The notes under the pieces: model-generated
Seen by the model: the letters and a program-made list of their open reading frames with translations, nothing else
Databases searched by the model: none
What the model was told of the DNA's origin: nothing
Assembly (NCBI RefSeq): GCF_902833225.1
Contig: NZ_CADFEI010000008.1
Span: 310,001 to 374,000 of the forward strand
DNA from: Burkholderia sp. BCC1644
GTDB lineage: Bacteria > Pseudomonadota > Gammaproteobacteria > Burkholderiales > Burkholderiaceae
Direction of reading: 5' to 3'
DNA length: 64,000 nt
Part shown: in pieces, positions 17,084-26,653 of the stretch
Position numbering within the stretch: position 1 is the first letter of the stretch
Layout of the letters: each line of letters begins with the position of its first letter
Position numbers and translations under genes: made by a program

Positions 17084-18373
17084 CTATTCCGCCGTCGGCG
17101 GGCAGACCCGGTAAAACACGACGCTGCACAGCAAGAGGAAGCCCGCCAGGATGGTCATGCCGACCCGGAGGCCCGCGTAGCCGATGATCGTCGCGCCCAG
17201 GATGCCGGACAGGCTCCCGCACGCGTTGATCAGCGCGAAGCCGGCCGCCGCGGCCGGGCCGGACAGCACGCGCCCCGGCAGCGTCCAGTAGATCGGCATC
17301 AGCGACAGGATGCCGGACGTCGCGACCGTCAGCATCACCAGCGCGAGCCAGAAGCTGTCGTGCGCAACCGTCGCGACGAACAGGCCGATTGCGGCCAGCG
17401 CGACGGGCACCACACCGTGCCGGCGCAGCCGCCCGGATTGCTCTGCACGCTTCGCGTTCGCATACATGCAGATCGCGGCGACGCCGAACGGGATGGCCGT
17501 CAGCAGCCCGACGTTCAGGCTGTTCGCGACGCCGGCATCGTGAAACAGCGTCGGCATCCAGAACGTCAGGCCGTAGAACGCGGTGTTGAACAGGATCATC
17601 ACGACGATCAGCGCGTAGATCTTCGGCGACCGGAACGCATCGGCCACGCGATGCGACTTGAAAGCCGCCTCCGTCGCGACGTTCGCCTCGATGATCTGCT
17701 TCTCGCGTGATGTGAGCCAGTCCACGTCGGCCGGCCGATTTCGCAGCAGCATCAGGATGACGACACCCAGCACCACCGACGGCAGCCCTTCCAGCAGGAA
17801 CAGCCACTGCCATCCGCGGATGCCCGCCACACCGTTCATCGTCTCCATGATCGCGCCGGACAGCGGCGCACCGAACACGACGGCGATCGGCAACGCCATC
17901 AGGAACAGCGAGTACATGCCGCTTTGGCGCCGGGCCGGCAGCCACGTGTTCGTGTAGTACATCACGCCCGGCACGAAACCGGCCTCGCATACGCCCAGCA
18001 GGAATCGCAGCGAGTAGAACGCAGCCTCGTTCCGCGAGAAGACCATCAGGATCGACACGATCCCCCAGGTAACCATGATCCGGGCAATCCATGCCCGCGC
18101 GCCGACGCGCCGCAGGATCAGGTTGCTCGGAATCTCGAACAGCATGTAGCCCCAGAAGAACACGCTCGCCCCGAGTGCGAACGACGCATTCGTCAGCCCG
18201 AAGTCGGCCGCCATCTGCAATTTCGCGAAACCGATGTTGACGCGGTCGAGGTAGGACATGATGAAGCCGAGGAAGAACAGCGGAACGATCCTCAGTATCA
18301 CCTTCCGGTACAGCGCATCTTCGTTGTGTGCCTCGATGCCTGCGTCCGGCGCAAGCGCGATATCCGCCCTCAT
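17084..18373 (-). CDS. MFS anion:cation symporter (ACS family), probable sugar-acid uptake
   Basis: A 429-residue inner-membrane carrier with 12 predicted helices. LGFIMSYLDRVNIGFAKLQM in helix 1 is the signature of the ACS family (phthalate, tartrate, hexuronate carriers), and FVPGVMYYTNTWLP follows helix 4. The start is ATG 18373 with GGGAGAA ahead. It lies 84 bp after the YlbC/YiaK-type dehydrogenase and is the last gene of the minus-strand arm of the sugar-acid cluster, so an aldonate or hexuronate substrate is likely. A second ACS carrier is on the other arm. Confidence 0.85.
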   Translation of the reverse strand: MRADIALAPDAGIEAHNEDALYRKVILRIVPLFFLGFIMSYLDRVNIGFAKLQMAADFGLTNASFALGASVFFWGYMLFEIPSNLILRRVGARAWIARIMVTWGIVSILMVFSRNEAAFYSLRFLLGVCEAGFVPGVMYYTNTWLPARRQSGMYSLFLMALPIAVVFGAPLSGAIMETMNGVAGIRGWQWLFLLEGLPSVVLGVVILMLLRNRPADVDWLTSREKQIIEANVATEAAFKSHRVADAFRSPKIYALIVVMILFNTAFYGLTFWMPTLFHDAGVANSLNVGLLTAIPFGVAAICMYANAKRAEQSGRLRRHGVVPVALAAIGLFVATVAHDSFWLALVMLTVATSGILSLMPIYWTLPGRVLSGPAAAAGFALINACGSLSGILGATIIGYAGLRVGMTILAGFLLLCSVVFYRVCPPTAE

Positions 18374-18457
18374 GATCAGTTCTCCCGATGAAAACCAGCG
18401 TCCTTGCAGCGATGCGTTCGGTCCGTCAGTCCGTTCCGGTGTGCCGCCGTCGTCGCG

Positions 18458-19492
18458 TCAGGGGCGCGACGACGCCCGCCGCTCCGCGAGCGCGAGCACG
18501 TCGGCCCAGATCCCGTCGTCGACGGCGATGCCGTGCTGCCGCTGCGCGATCCGCGTGCGCAGTGCGCTCTGCCCCGGATAGAGCACTTCGTCGCTGTCTT
18601 CCGCGAGCGTGGACGTGTTCACGTAGTCCGCCACGCCGTCGGCCACGTGGTTCGTGAAGGCTTCGCCGCCGAGCTTGCGCGGGTCGATCACGATGAAGAC
18701 CTGCGAGCACCCCGTACAGCTGCCCTGCTGAACTTCATCGATCCGGTTCGTCGCGAGCCCTTCGGACAGCACCGCCGCCAGCACGTCGAGCATGATCGCG
18801 AATCCCGATCCCTTCCAGTAGCCCATCGGCAGGATCCGCATCGACGCCTCGATCGGGCCGGGCTCGGCCGTCAATTTCCCGTCGCTGTCGAAGCCGGCGG
18901 GAAACGGCATGTGCTTCCCCTTGAGGCGGGTCGCCTGCAGCTTTCCGTACGAGTACTGCGACATCGCCATGTCGAGCACGATATGACCGCGCTCGCGCGG
19001 CACCGCCATCACGAACGGGTTGTTGCCGACGCGTGTGTTCTTGCCGCCCCAGCCGGGCATGCAGGATTCGGTGTTGGTCCAGCAGATCGCGATGTAGCCG
19101 CGCTCGGCCGCATGCCAGCCATAGGTGCCGCCCCGCATCCAGTGGGTCGCGTTGCGCATCGCCACGATGCCGACCCCTTGCGCGTCGGCGATCTCGATGG
19201 CCCGGTCGGTCGCGGAAAGCGCGTTGAGAATACCCGGGCCGCGGTTGCCGTCGCAGACTTCGATCGCACCGAATTGCTTGACGCGCGTGCGGGCTCCGTC
19301 AGGATTCACCCACCCCTTGCCGAGGTAGTCGACGAATCGCGCGACGCGATTGATACCGTGCGAATTGACGCCGTCGCAAGTCGATTCGGTATGTATCCGC
19401 GCGCAAATGTCGGCGTCGCGTTCGCGCATGCCGGCGTTCACGAGCGCCGCATGAATCGCACGCTGCATTTCCTCGAAGGCAATCCGGGTCAC
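18458..19492 (-). CDS. Ldh2/YiaK-family NAD(P)-dependent oxidoreductase
   Basis: A 344-residue member of the malate/L-lactate/ureidoglycolate/2,3-diketogulonate dehydrogenase family, of usual length. The N-terminal DGVNSHGINRVARF holds the conserved catalytic His, and RNATHWMRGGTYGWHAAERG is the conserved middle region. The GTG start is placed by AGGAGA eight bases upstream. Family members reduce 2-oxo acids, and YiaK reduces 2,3-diketo-L-gulonate. Here it would feed or drain the sugar-acid pathway of the ManD dehydratase. The exact substrate is open. Confidence 0.85.
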   Translation of the reverse strand: MTRIAFEEMQRAIHAALVNAGMRERDADICARIHTESTCDGVNSHGINRVARFVDYLGKGWVNPDGARTRVKQFGAIEVCDGNRGPGILNALSATDRAIEIADAQGVGIVAMRNATHWMRGGTYGWHAAERGYIAICWTNTESCMPGWGGKNTRVGNNPFVMAVPRERGHIVLDMAMSQYSYGKLQATRLKGKHMPFPAGFDSDGKLTAEPGPIEASMRILPMGYWKGSGFAIMLDVLAAVLSEGLATNRIDEVQQGSCTGCSQVFIVIDPRKLGGEAFTNHVADGVADYVNTSTLAEDSDEVLYPGQSALRTRIAQRQHGIAVDDGIWADVLALAERRASSRP

Positions 19493-19596
19493 GATGCATG
19501 TCTCCTGATGTTGGATATCGATGTGTCCGATCCCGATCCTGCACTCGAAGCGGCCCGCGGGATTCGCGCCGCCCCGGCCATCGGCATGAACCGGTG

Positions 19597-20628
19597 TCAG
19601 CCGCCCGCGAAGTCGAGCAGGATCTTGCAGCTCTCCGCCGGATTGTGCTCGGCCATCTCGAACGCGTGCGCGACGTCGCGGAACCCTACCTTGTGCGTGA
19701 CGATGTGCTCGGGCTGGATCAAGCCGCGGCCGATCCAGTCGATCACCTGCGGGAACATCGCGCAGTTGAGCCGCGACGCGGCCAGCGTCAGTTCCTTCTT
19801 CGTCAGCTCCGCCTGCACGATCGCGGACGGCTCCGACGAAAAACCGAGCACGCCGATCCGGCCGGCCGGCGCGGCGATCCTCACGGCCTCTTCCAGAATC
19901 GACGGATGGCAGACCGCATCGAAGATCAGCGTCGGGCCGCCGTCGACGCCGCGCTGTTCCAGCGCTTCAGGCAGCGACTCGACACTCGTGTTGATGATCT
20001 CGTCCTCCGCCGCACCGCATTTGCGCGCGAGCTGCAGCCGCGCATCGAGCCGGTCGGTGATGAATGCACGAATGCCGTACACGCGCTTGAGTACCTGCAG
20101 GATCGTCAGGCCGACCGTGCCCGCGCCGTAGATCAGCGCGACATCGCCCGGCAGCACGCCGGTCCGCGACGTCGCGTTCGCCGCCACCGCGAACGGCTCG
20201 ACGATCGCCGCGCAGGTATCGGCGATCTCCGCCGGAATCCGGTAGGCATTGCCGGCCGGCACGCAGGTGTACTGACTGAACCCGCCGTCGCGATGCACGC
20301 CGAGCACGGTCAGGTGCCGGCACACGTTGCGCCGGCCGATCGTGCACGCATGACAGTGGCCGCAACTGATCACCGGATCGACCGCGACGGTCTCGCCGAG
20401 CCGCGCGGCGTCGACGCCCGCGCCGACCGACTCGATCGTCCCGACGAATTCGTGGCCGATGATGCGCGGGTACGACACGAACGGATTCTTGCCGTGAAAG
20501 ATGTGCAGGTCCGAGCCGCAGATGCCCGCATAGCGGACCTTCACGCGCACTTCGCCGGCGGCGGGCACGGGCAGCGGCACCTCGCACACGCCCATGCTGT
20601 TCGGACGATCGACAACGACGCTCAACAT
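19597..20628 (-). CDS. Zinc-dependent polyol/aldonate dehydrogenase (MDR family), candidate L-gulonate 5-dehydrogenase
   Basis: A 343-residue medium-chain dehydrogenase. The catalytic zinc site uses Cys37 (ICGSDLHIF) and His59-Glu60 (IIGHEFVG). The structural zinc loop CGHCHACTIGRRNVC holds its cysteines, and the NAD motif is YGAGTVGLTILQVLK. The start at ATG 20628 follows GGAGAGAACCGAA; a longer GTG form would overlap the dehydratase gene. With ManD and a mannitol-dehydrogenase-family enzyme nearby it fits the known route L-gulonate to D-fructuronate, then D-mannonate, then 2-keto-3-deoxygluconate. L-idonate or L-galactonate oxidation are alternatives. Confidence 0.85.
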   Translation of the reverse strand: MLSVVVDRPNSMGVCEVPLPVPAAGEVRVKVRYAGICGSDLHIFHGKNPFVSYPRIIGHEFVGTIESVGAGVDAARLGETVAVDPVISCGHCHACTIGRRNVCRHLTVLGVHRDGGFSQYTCVPAGNAYRIPAEIADTCAAIVEPFAVAANATSRTGVLPGDVALIYGAGTVGLTILQVLKRVYGIRAFITDRLDARLQLARKCGAAEDEIINTSVESLPEALEQRGVDGGPTLIFDAVCHPSILEEAVRIAAPAGRIGVLGFSSEPSAIVQAELTKKELTLAASRLNCAMFPQVIDWIGRGLIQPEHIVTHKVGFRDVAHAFEMAEHNPAESCKILLDFAGG

Positions 20629-20657
20629 TTCGGTTCTCTCCTTCGGATCTTCGTCGC

Positions 20658-21866
20658 TCACCAGTTCCACATCGAGCCGTCGCGCAACCGCGCGACCGGC
20701 AGGTATGCGCGTTCGTACGGATATTTCGCGGCCAGCGTCTCGTCGATGTCGACGCCGAGGCCCGGCACGTCGTCCATCACGAGATAGCCGTCGTCGAAGC
20801 GGTAGCTGTGCGGAAACACTTCATCGGTCAGCGCGCTGTGCGGCATCAGTTCCTGGATGCCGAAATTCGGCGCCCACAACCCGAAGTTCACGGCCGCCGC
20901 CATGCAGACCGGCGACAGGTCGGTCGCGCCATGAAAGCCGGTGCGCACCTGGTACATCGCCGCGTAGTCGGCAATGCGCCGCACGTGCGTGATCCCGCCC
21001 GCATGCACGATCGTCGCGCGGATGTAGTCGATCAGCTGGTCGCGGATCAGGTCCTTGCAGTCCCAGATCGAATTGAACACCTCGCCGACCGCGAGCGGCG
21101 TCGTCGTGTGCTGGCGGATCAGACGGAAGGCGTCCTGGTTCTCGGCGGGCGTCGCGTCTTCCAGCCAGAACAGGCGATGCGGCTCGAGATCGCGGCCGAG
21201 CCGCGCGGCCTCGATCGGCGTGAGCCGGTGATGCGCATCGTGCAGCAGGTGCGGCGCATCGCCGACCGCGTCGCGCACCTTGCGGAACAGTTCCGGCGTG
21301 TGGCGCAGATAGAGCGCGGTATCCCACGGCTCTTCAGGCGGCAGGCCCTTTTCGGCAGGTTCGTAGGCGCCCGCGGTCTTGCCGACGCCGTACACCTTGT
21401 CGAGCCCCGGCACGCCCGACTGCACGCGGATCGCGCGAAAGCCTTCCTCGATATGCGCGCGCACCGCGTCGACCGCTTCCTCGTGATCGCGCCCGTTCGC
21501 ATGGCCGTACACCATCAGGCCGTCGCGGCTCTTGCCGCCGAGCAGCTGGTACACGGGCATGCCCGCGAGCTTGCCCTTGATGTCCCACAACGCCATGTCG
21601 ATCGCGGCGATCGCCGTCATCGTCACGGGCCCGCGCCGCCAGTACGCGCCGCGATACAGGTACTGCCAGATGTCCTCGATGTTGCGCGGATCGCGGCCGA
21701 CGAGGCACGGAAACACGTGGTCTTCCAGGTACGCGCGCACCGCGAGCTCGCGGCCGTTCAGCGTCGCGTCGCCGAGGCCATGGACGCCTTCGTCGGTCAC
21801 GATCTTCACCGTCACGAAGTTCCGGCCCGGACACGTGACGATGGTCTGCAAGCGTTCGATTTTCAC
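20658..21866 (-). CDS. D-mannonate dehydratase of the enolase superfamily (ManD/RspA type)
   Basis: A 402-residue enolase-superfamily enzyme. Metal ligands are Asp210, Glu236 and Glu262. His212 (HDAHHRL) is a catalytic acid/base, and Arg147 and Tyr159 also fall at the ManD active-site numbers I recall for characterised members. His312-Gly-Ala314 is present; as I recall, Ala at 314 goes with the high-activity, mannonate-specific group and Pro with low-activity ones. It removes water from D-mannonate to give 2-keto-3-deoxygluconate. The GTG start has GGAGG eight bases ahead, 21 bp after the GntR regulator gene. Confidence 0.9.
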   Translation of the reverse strand: MKIERLQTIVTCPGRNFVTVKIVTDEGVHGLGDATLNGRELAVRAYLEDHVFPCLVGRDPRNIEDIWQYLYRGAYWRRGPVTMTAIAAIDMALWDIKGKLAGMPVYQLLGGKSRDGLMVYGHANGRDHEEAVDAVRAHIEEGFRAIRVQSGVPGLDKVYGVGKTAGAYEPAEKGLPPEEPWDTALYLRHTPELFRKVRDAVGDAPHLLHDAHHRLTPIEAARLGRDLEPHRLFWLEDATPAENQDAFRLIRQHTTTPLAVGEVFNSIWDCKDLIRDQLIDYIRATIVHAGGITHVRRIADYAAMYQVRTGFHGATDLSPVCMAAAVNFGLWAPNFGIQELMPHSALTDEVFPHSYRFDDGYLVMDDVPGLGVDIDETLAAKYPYERAYLPVARLRDGSMWNW

Positions 21867-21887
21867 TGCGCTCCTCCAGCGGGCGTT

Positions 21888-22619
21888 TCAGTCGACAAAG
21901 TAATGGGGCGCGCGGCTGCGCACTTCCGGCAGATGCGAGCCGATCCGGTCGACGTGCGACGCGACCGATGCACCGAGCAGCGCCATGTTGCGCGACGCGA
22001 TGTGCGCGAGGATCTGCTCGTGTTCCTGCAGCGCGCGGCGCGCGTGATCCTCGACACGATCGAGCAGCAGCCAGCGCACACGGTCGAACTGGCGCTTCAT
22101 CGGCTGCAGCATTTCCCACACGTGCGGCCGGCCCGCGAACGCGAACATCCGACCGTGCATCGCCTCGTCGAGATCGAAGAACGCTTCGACGTCGCCCGCG
22201 GCCACCGCGTCGCGCTGCGCGTCGATGATCCGCGACAGCTCCGCGAGCTGCGCCGGCGTGATCTTTTGCGCGAGCTCGACGTGATTCGCGCATTCAAGCG
22301 TGCTGCGCGCGAAACGCCCTTCCTCGAGGATCGACACCGGAATCGGCGCGACCAGCGTGCCGACCTTCCGGATGATCTGCACGAGCCGCTCGTCGGCGAG
22401 CTGCGCGAACGCTTCGCGCACCGGCGTGCGGCTGACCTTGATCGTCGTGGAGATCACCGCCTCCGACAGCGCAGTGCGCGGCGGCAGCGCGCCGCGCACG
22501 ATCGCGTGGCGCAGCAGCGCATGCACCTGCTCCGTATAGGACCGGCTCTCGTCCAGCGAGAACCCCTGTAACGCCGTGACCACGACGTCCGCTTCTTCCA
22601 GTGCTGCCGTTTCGCTCAT
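21888..22619 (-). CDS. GntR-family (FCD subfamily) regulator of the sugar-acid cluster
   Basis: A 243-residue regulator. The N-terminal winged helix covers residues about 25-95 (ALLRHAIVRGALPPRTALSE, then TIKVSRTPVREAFAQLADER). The C-terminal all-helical FCD domain has the metal-binding pattern DEAMHGRMFAFAG...HEQILAHI...ASHV. It is the first gene of the minus-strand operon and divergent from the mannitol-dehydrogenase-type gene. Two TACCATGGTA palindromes lie in the gap, one near each gene start, so it probably represses both arms until a sugar acid binds. UxuR/ExuR-type control is the closest known analogue. Confidence 0.9.
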   Translation of the reverse strand: MSETAALEEADVVVTALQGFSLDESRSYTEQVHALLRHAIVRGALPPRTALSEAVISTTIKVSRTPVREAFAQLADERLVQIIRKVGTLVAPIPVSILEEGRFARSTLECANHVELAQKITPAQLAELSRIIDAQRDAVAAGDVEAFFDLDEAMHGRMFAFAGRPHVWEMLQPMKRQFDRVRWLLLDRVEDHARRALQEHEQILAHIASRNMALLGASVASHVDRIGSHLPEVRSRAPHYFVD

Positions 22620-22651
22620 GGTTGCGATTGATCCGACTCGATATCGATAAC

Positions 22652-22661
22652 TACCATGGTA
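22652..22661. promoter_or_regulatory. Palindrome TACCATGGTA, copy 1: likely GntR operator
   Basis: A 10-bp perfect palindrome in ctaccatggtaca, 33 bp upstream of the regulator start. The same 12-base string ctaccatggtac occurs again at 22747-22758, with centres 96 bp apart. The spacing of about nine helical turns could allow looping. Confidence 0.7.
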
Positions 22662-22747
22662 CAGAAGCGATCGAATTCCAGCGATCTAGCGTTTACACCG
22701 ATAACTTCGCCGATTAACTCGAAATAACCTGCATGCACTCCGCCATC

Positions 22748-22757
22748 TACCATGGTA
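22748..22757. promoter_or_regulatory. Palindrome TACCATGGTA, copy 2: likely GntR operator
   Basis: Identical to the site at 22652-22661. It is only 20 bp before the ATG of the divergent dehydrogenase gene, so binding would cover its promoter or early transcript. Confidence 0.7.
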
Positions 22758-22776
22758 CAAACCGCAACCTATCGTC

Positions 22777-24240
22777 ATGTCATCCGCCCCCGATTTCCTG
22801 CGCACCGCGCCGCCCGGCACGCGCCGCCCCGGTTATGACCGGCAGGCGGTCCGCACCGGCATCGTCCATCTCGGCCTCGGTGCATTCCATCGCGCCCACC
22901 AGGCGCTGCATACGGAAACGGTGCTCGAACAGGGCGACCTGCGCTGGGGGATCGTCGGCGTCGAGCTGCGGCGGCGTCATACCGTCGACCTGCTGGCCGC
23001 CCAGGATCACCTGTACACGGTGACGGAACGCGACGGCGACGGCGCGCGCACGCGAATCGTCGGCGCGGTGCACGGCGCGCTGTTCGCGCCCGACTCCCTG
23101 CCTGCGCTGCTTGCGCTGATCGCCGATCCGGCCGTGTCGATCGTCAGCCTGACCGTGACCGAGAAAGGTTATTGCCGCCGTCCCGGCGGCGGTCTCGATG
23201 CCGACGACCCCGCGATTCGCGAGGATCTCGCGACGCCCGCCGCCCCGCGCACCGCGCTCGGCGTGATCGCCGCCGGCCTGCGTCTGCGGCCGGCGAACGC
23301 GCCGCTCACCGTCGTCTGCTGCGACAACATGACGTCGAACGGCGACACGCTGCGCGCGCTGCTGATCGACTACGCGGAACGCATCGACGGCACGCTCGCA
23401 CGCCGCATCCGCGACGACGTCGCATTTCCGAACAGCATGGTCGACCGGATCGTGCCGGCCGCAACACCCGAATCGCTCGATTGGGCGCACGCGCATCTCG
23501 GTGCGCACGACGCGGCCGCGATCGTCTGCGAGCCGTTCTCGCAATGGGTGATCGAGGATCGCTTCGCCGGCCCGCGCCCGCGCTGGGAAGATGCCGGCGC
23601 GCACCTCGTCGGCGACGTGAAGCCATACGAAACGATGAAGCTGCGGCTACTGAACGGGTCGCATTCGGCCATCGCGTACGCGGGGCAGTTGCGCGGACGC
23701 GCGACCGTGTCCGACGCGATGGCCGATCCTGCGATCGCGGCGCTCGTCGACGGCGTGATGACGCGCGACCTGCTCGCGACCGTCGACGTGCCGTCCGGTT
23801 ACGACGCGCACGGTTATTGCGCGACGCTCGTGCGGCGCTTCCGCAATCCGACGCTCGCGCATCGCACCGAACAGATCGCGATGGACGGCACGCAGAAAGT
23901 GCCGCTGCGCTGGCTGCCGGCGCTTCGCGAAAGCGCGGCGGCCGGCGTCGAACGTCCGTATCTGGAACGCGCGCTGGCGCTCTGGTTGCACTCCCTCGCC
24001 AGCGCGCGCGACGAATCGGGCCGGCCGCTGACGATCAGCGATCCTGGCGCGGCCGCGCTCGGCGCTGCGCTGTCGGCGGCCGGCACTGCGGCCGGCGCGG
24101 TTCGGGCCGCGCTCGGCAGCCCCGCGCTCGCCGGTTCGGCCGCGTGGCCCGACGCATTGATCGTGCGCGTCGGTACGCATCTGTCGACGCTGCGCGAGCA
24201 CGGCACCGATGCGTTGCTCGCACCGTTGTACGCGCGCTGA
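22777..24240 (+). CDS. Mannitol-dehydrogenase-family oxidoreductase, probable D-fructuronate reductase (UxuB-like)
   Basis: A 487-residue long-chain polyol dehydrogenase. The N-terminal nucleotide-binding part has GIVHLGLGAFHRAHQALHTE (about 28-47). The C-terminal domain has the catalytic pattern KLRLLNGSHSAIAY (Lys-x4-Asn-x3-His) near residue 288. These are the marks of mannitol/fructuronate/altronate reductases. With ManD in the divergent operon, reduction of D-fructuronate to D-mannonate is the best reading; mannitol or arabinitol oxidation cannot be excluded. The ATG follows atcgtc with no strong ribosome site. Confidence 0.88.
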   Translation: MSSAPDFLRTAPPGTRRPGYDRQAVRTGIVHLGLGAFHRAHQALHTETVLEQGDLRWGIVGVELRRRHTVDLLAAQDHLYTVTERDGDGARTRIVGAVHGALFAPDSLPALLALIADPAVSIVSLTVTEKGYCRRPGGGLDADDPAIREDLATPAAPRTALGVIAAGLRLRPANAPLTVVCCDNMTSNGDTLRALLIDYAERIDGTLARRIRDDVAFPNSMVDRIVPAATPESLDWAHAHLGAHDAAAIVCEPFSQWVIEDRFAGPRPRWEDAGAHLVGDVKPYETMKLRLLNGSHSAIAYAGQLRGRATVSDAMADPAIAALVDGVMTRDLLATVDVPSGYDAHGYCATLVRRFRNPTLAHRTEQIAMDGTQKVPLRWLPALRESAAAGVERPYLERALALWLHSLASARDESGRPLTISDPGAAALGAALSAAGTAAGAVRAALGSPALAGSAAWPDALIVRVGTHLSTLREHGTDALLAPLYAR

Positions 24241-24375
24241 ACGACCGCGCGCCCCGGTTCGCAGCCGCCCGACGCGAACCGCGCAACACCCCTGCCCGCC
24301 GGCGCGGATACCGCCGCGGCGAACGATCGGCAAGACAACCATGACGGCCGGCCCACCGGCACGAAGGAGACAGAC

Positions 24376-25656
24376 ATGAAGCAGAAGTCGCAGGCATGGT
24401 TCACGGTATTCCTGCTGTTCCTGGTGTATGGCATCAACTACCTCGACCGCGTCGCGCTGTCGATCGTCGCACCGATCGTGCAGACCGATCTCGGTATCGA
24501 CGCCGCCCAGATGGGGCTCGTGTTCAGCACGTTCTTCATCGGCTACGCGCTGTTCAATTTCATCGGCGGACTCGCGTCCGACCGGCTCGGGCCGAAGCTC
24601 GTGTACGTGCTGTCGGTCGGGTTGTGGTCGGTGTTCTGCGGGATGACCGCGCTCACCGTCGGCTTCGTGAGCCTGCTGATCGTGCGACTGCTGTTCGGCA
24701 TGGCCGAAGGGCCGCTGTGCTCGGCCGCGAACAAGATGGTCAACAACTGGCTGCCGCGTGATGCCGCCGCAACCGCGATGGGCCTGCTCAGCGCCGGCTC
24801 GCCGCTCGGCGGCGCGATCGCCGGGCCGATCGTCGGCCTGCTGGCCGCGCAGTTCGGCTGGCGGCCGGCCTTCTGGATCGTGTGCGCGATCGGGCTCGCC
24901 TGGGTCGTCGTGTGGATGATGTCGACGTCGGATCGTCCGGCCACGCCGGTGAGCGACGCGTCGCGCGCGCCCACCGCAACGCTCGCCACATCGATCGCGG
25001 CAGACGCGGCAACGCCCGCGCACACGCTGTCGCACTACGTGCGCCAGCCGCGCATCCTCGCGACCGCGGCCGCGTTCTTCAGCTACAACTACGTGCTGTT
25101 CTTCTTCCTGAGCTGGTTCCCGAGTTACCTCGTGCGTGCGCATCACCTGAACATCAAGGAGATGAGCGTGGCCACCGTCGTACCCTGGCTCGTCGGTACG
25201 GTCGGCCTCGCGTGCGGCGGCGCGATCTCGGATGCGCTCTACCGGCTCACCGGCAACCTGCTGCTGTCGCGCCGGATCGTGCTCGTCACCTGCCTGCTCG
25301 GCGCCGGCACGTGCGTGGCCGTCGCGGGCGCCGTGCAGTCGACGCAAGGCGCGGTCGCGCTGATGTCCGTGTCGCTGTTCTTCCTGTACGTGACGGGCGC
25401 GATCTACTGGGCCATCGTGCAGGACGTCGTGCATCCGGGCCGCGTCGGCGGCGTCAGCGGTTTTCTGCATTGCATGGGCAGCCTGTCGGGCGTGATCGGC
25501 CCGGCCGTGACGGGTTTCATCGTCGAACGCAGCGGTTCGTTCACATCGGCGTTCGTGCTGGCCGGTGCGATCGCACTCGCGGGCGCGGTGCTGGCCGGCG
25601 TGTTCGTGCGCGATGCCCGGCCGTCGGAAGTCCTGCGCGAACGCCCCGCGCATTGA
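24376..25656 (+). CDS. MFS transporter (ACS family), hexuronate/galactonate-type
   Basis: A 426-residue carrier with 12 predicted helices. YGINYLDRVALSIVAPIVQT in helix 1 is the ACS motif as found in ExuT/DgoT-type carriers, and RLLFGMAEGPLCSAANKMVNNW follows helix 4 (the middle acidic residue is Glu). AAGGAGA precedes the ATG. It is 135 bp after the fructuronate-reductase-like gene and is probably cotranscribed with it. It likely imports the sugar acid used by this cluster. Confidence 0.87.
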   Translation: MKQKSQAWFTVFLLFLVYGINYLDRVALSIVAPIVQTDLGIDAAQMGLVFSTFFIGYALFNFIGGLASDRLGPKLVYVLSVGLWSVFCGMTALTVGFVSLLIVRLLFGMAEGPLCSAANKMVNNWLPRDAAATAMGLLSAGSPLGGAIAGPIVGLLAAQFGWRPAFWIVCAIGLAWVVVWMMSTSDRPATPVSDASRAPTATLATSIAADAATPAHTLSHYVRQPRILATAAAFFSYNYVLFFFLSWFPSYLVRAHHLNIKEMSVATVVPWLVGTVGLACGGAISDALYRLTGNLLLSRRIVLVTCLLGAGTCVAVAGAVQSTQGAVALMSVSLFFLYVTGAIYWAIVQDVVHPGRVGGVSGFLHCMGSLSGVIGPAVTGFIVERSGSFTSAFVLAGAIALAGAVLAGVFVRDARPSEVLRERPAH

Positions 25657-25861
25657 CGTCGTACCGGGGCGGTCAGCATCGCGACGCCGCGCCGCCCGGC
25701 GTCGCGCCCGCCCCGTCAATCATCAGACCTTCGAATATCTCCCATCCGATATCGCGATTTCCGGGATCGATCGCGCGCCTCTAGACTGGCTACGCGATAG
25801 TGAAGCCGCGCCGCCGCAGGCAACGCGCGCCCCCCACAAAAACGATTCCGGGAGATAAGCC

Positions 25862-26653
25862 ATGTCCGACCGGCAGGCGCGCCGAGGCGCGCTCAAGACA
25901 CTCGGCCTCGCGGCCGGCACCGCGCTGCTCGCCGCCACGCGCCGGGCTCACGCCGCGGTGCCCGACACCGCCACGCTGCTGCCCGGCGGCGCCGAGCACC
26001 TCGCCGACCTCACGCGCCGCCTCGCGGCCGCACCGAGACGACGCGATTTCAAGACGGTGCCGATGATCCTCGAGCACCCCGACCAGTGGGATCACGCGGC
26101 ACTCGCCGAAGTGATCGGCTATCGCGGCGGCCCGAAGCAGGTGTGGGACAACACCGAACTCGGCGGCCCGTGGCTGAACCTGATGCGCAACTCACTGAAC
26201 GCGCAGATCTGGTCGTACCGCCATCCGGATTTCCTCGTCGTGTCGGCCACGCACGGCAGCGCGCATCTCGCGCTGTTCGACCAGGCCGCGTGGGACAAAT
26301 ACGGTCTCGCGAAATTCGCCGGCGCCGCGTTCCCGGCCAACACGCTGCTCGACGCAAAGCCCGCGCAATCGAAAGGCGTGCAAGACCATGAAGCGCCCGA
26401 CGGCGCATTCTCGTCGCATGACAACAGCCTCGCCGCGCTGCAGCAGCGCGGCGTCGTGTTCCTGTCGTGCCACAACGCGATCTGGGAACTCGCGGAACGG
26501 CTCGACGGCGCGAACGCGAACCCCGACAAGCTGCCGCTCGACGCGCTCGCGGCCGACCTGACCAACCACGTGATCCCGTCGGCAATCGTCACGCCGGGCG
26601 CGGTCGGCACGCTGCCCGAGTTGCAGCAGGCCGGTTTCACGTACGCGAAATGA
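25862..26653 (+). CDS. TAT-exported DsrE-like protein of the thiosulfate dehydrogenase operon
   Basis: A 263-residue product with a twin-arginine-type signal (QARRGALKTLGLAAGTALLA). The C-terminal half has the DsrE/DsrF-like pattern: GVVFLSCHNAIWELAERL, with a cysteine at the usual reactive position, then VIPSAIVTPGAVGTLPELQQ and GFTYAK. DsrE-fold proteins carry sulfane sulfur on that cysteine. Its stop overlaps the ATG of the binding protein, and tsdB and tsdA follow, so a role in sulfur handling in the periplasm is plausible. The family match is from motif recognition only. Confidence 0.65.
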   Translation: MSDRQARRGALKTLGLAAGTALLAATRRAHAAVPDTATLLPGGAEHLADLTRRLAAAPRRRDFKTVPMILEHPDQWDHAALAEVIGYRGGPKQVWDNTELGGPWLNLMRNSLNAQIWSYRHPDFLVVSATHGSAHLALFDQAAWDKYGLAKFAGAAFPANTLLDAKPAQSKGVQDHEAPDGAFSSHDNSLAALQQRGVVFLSCHNAIWELAERLDGANANPDKLPLDALAADLTNHVIPSAIVTPGAVGTLPELQQAGFTYAK

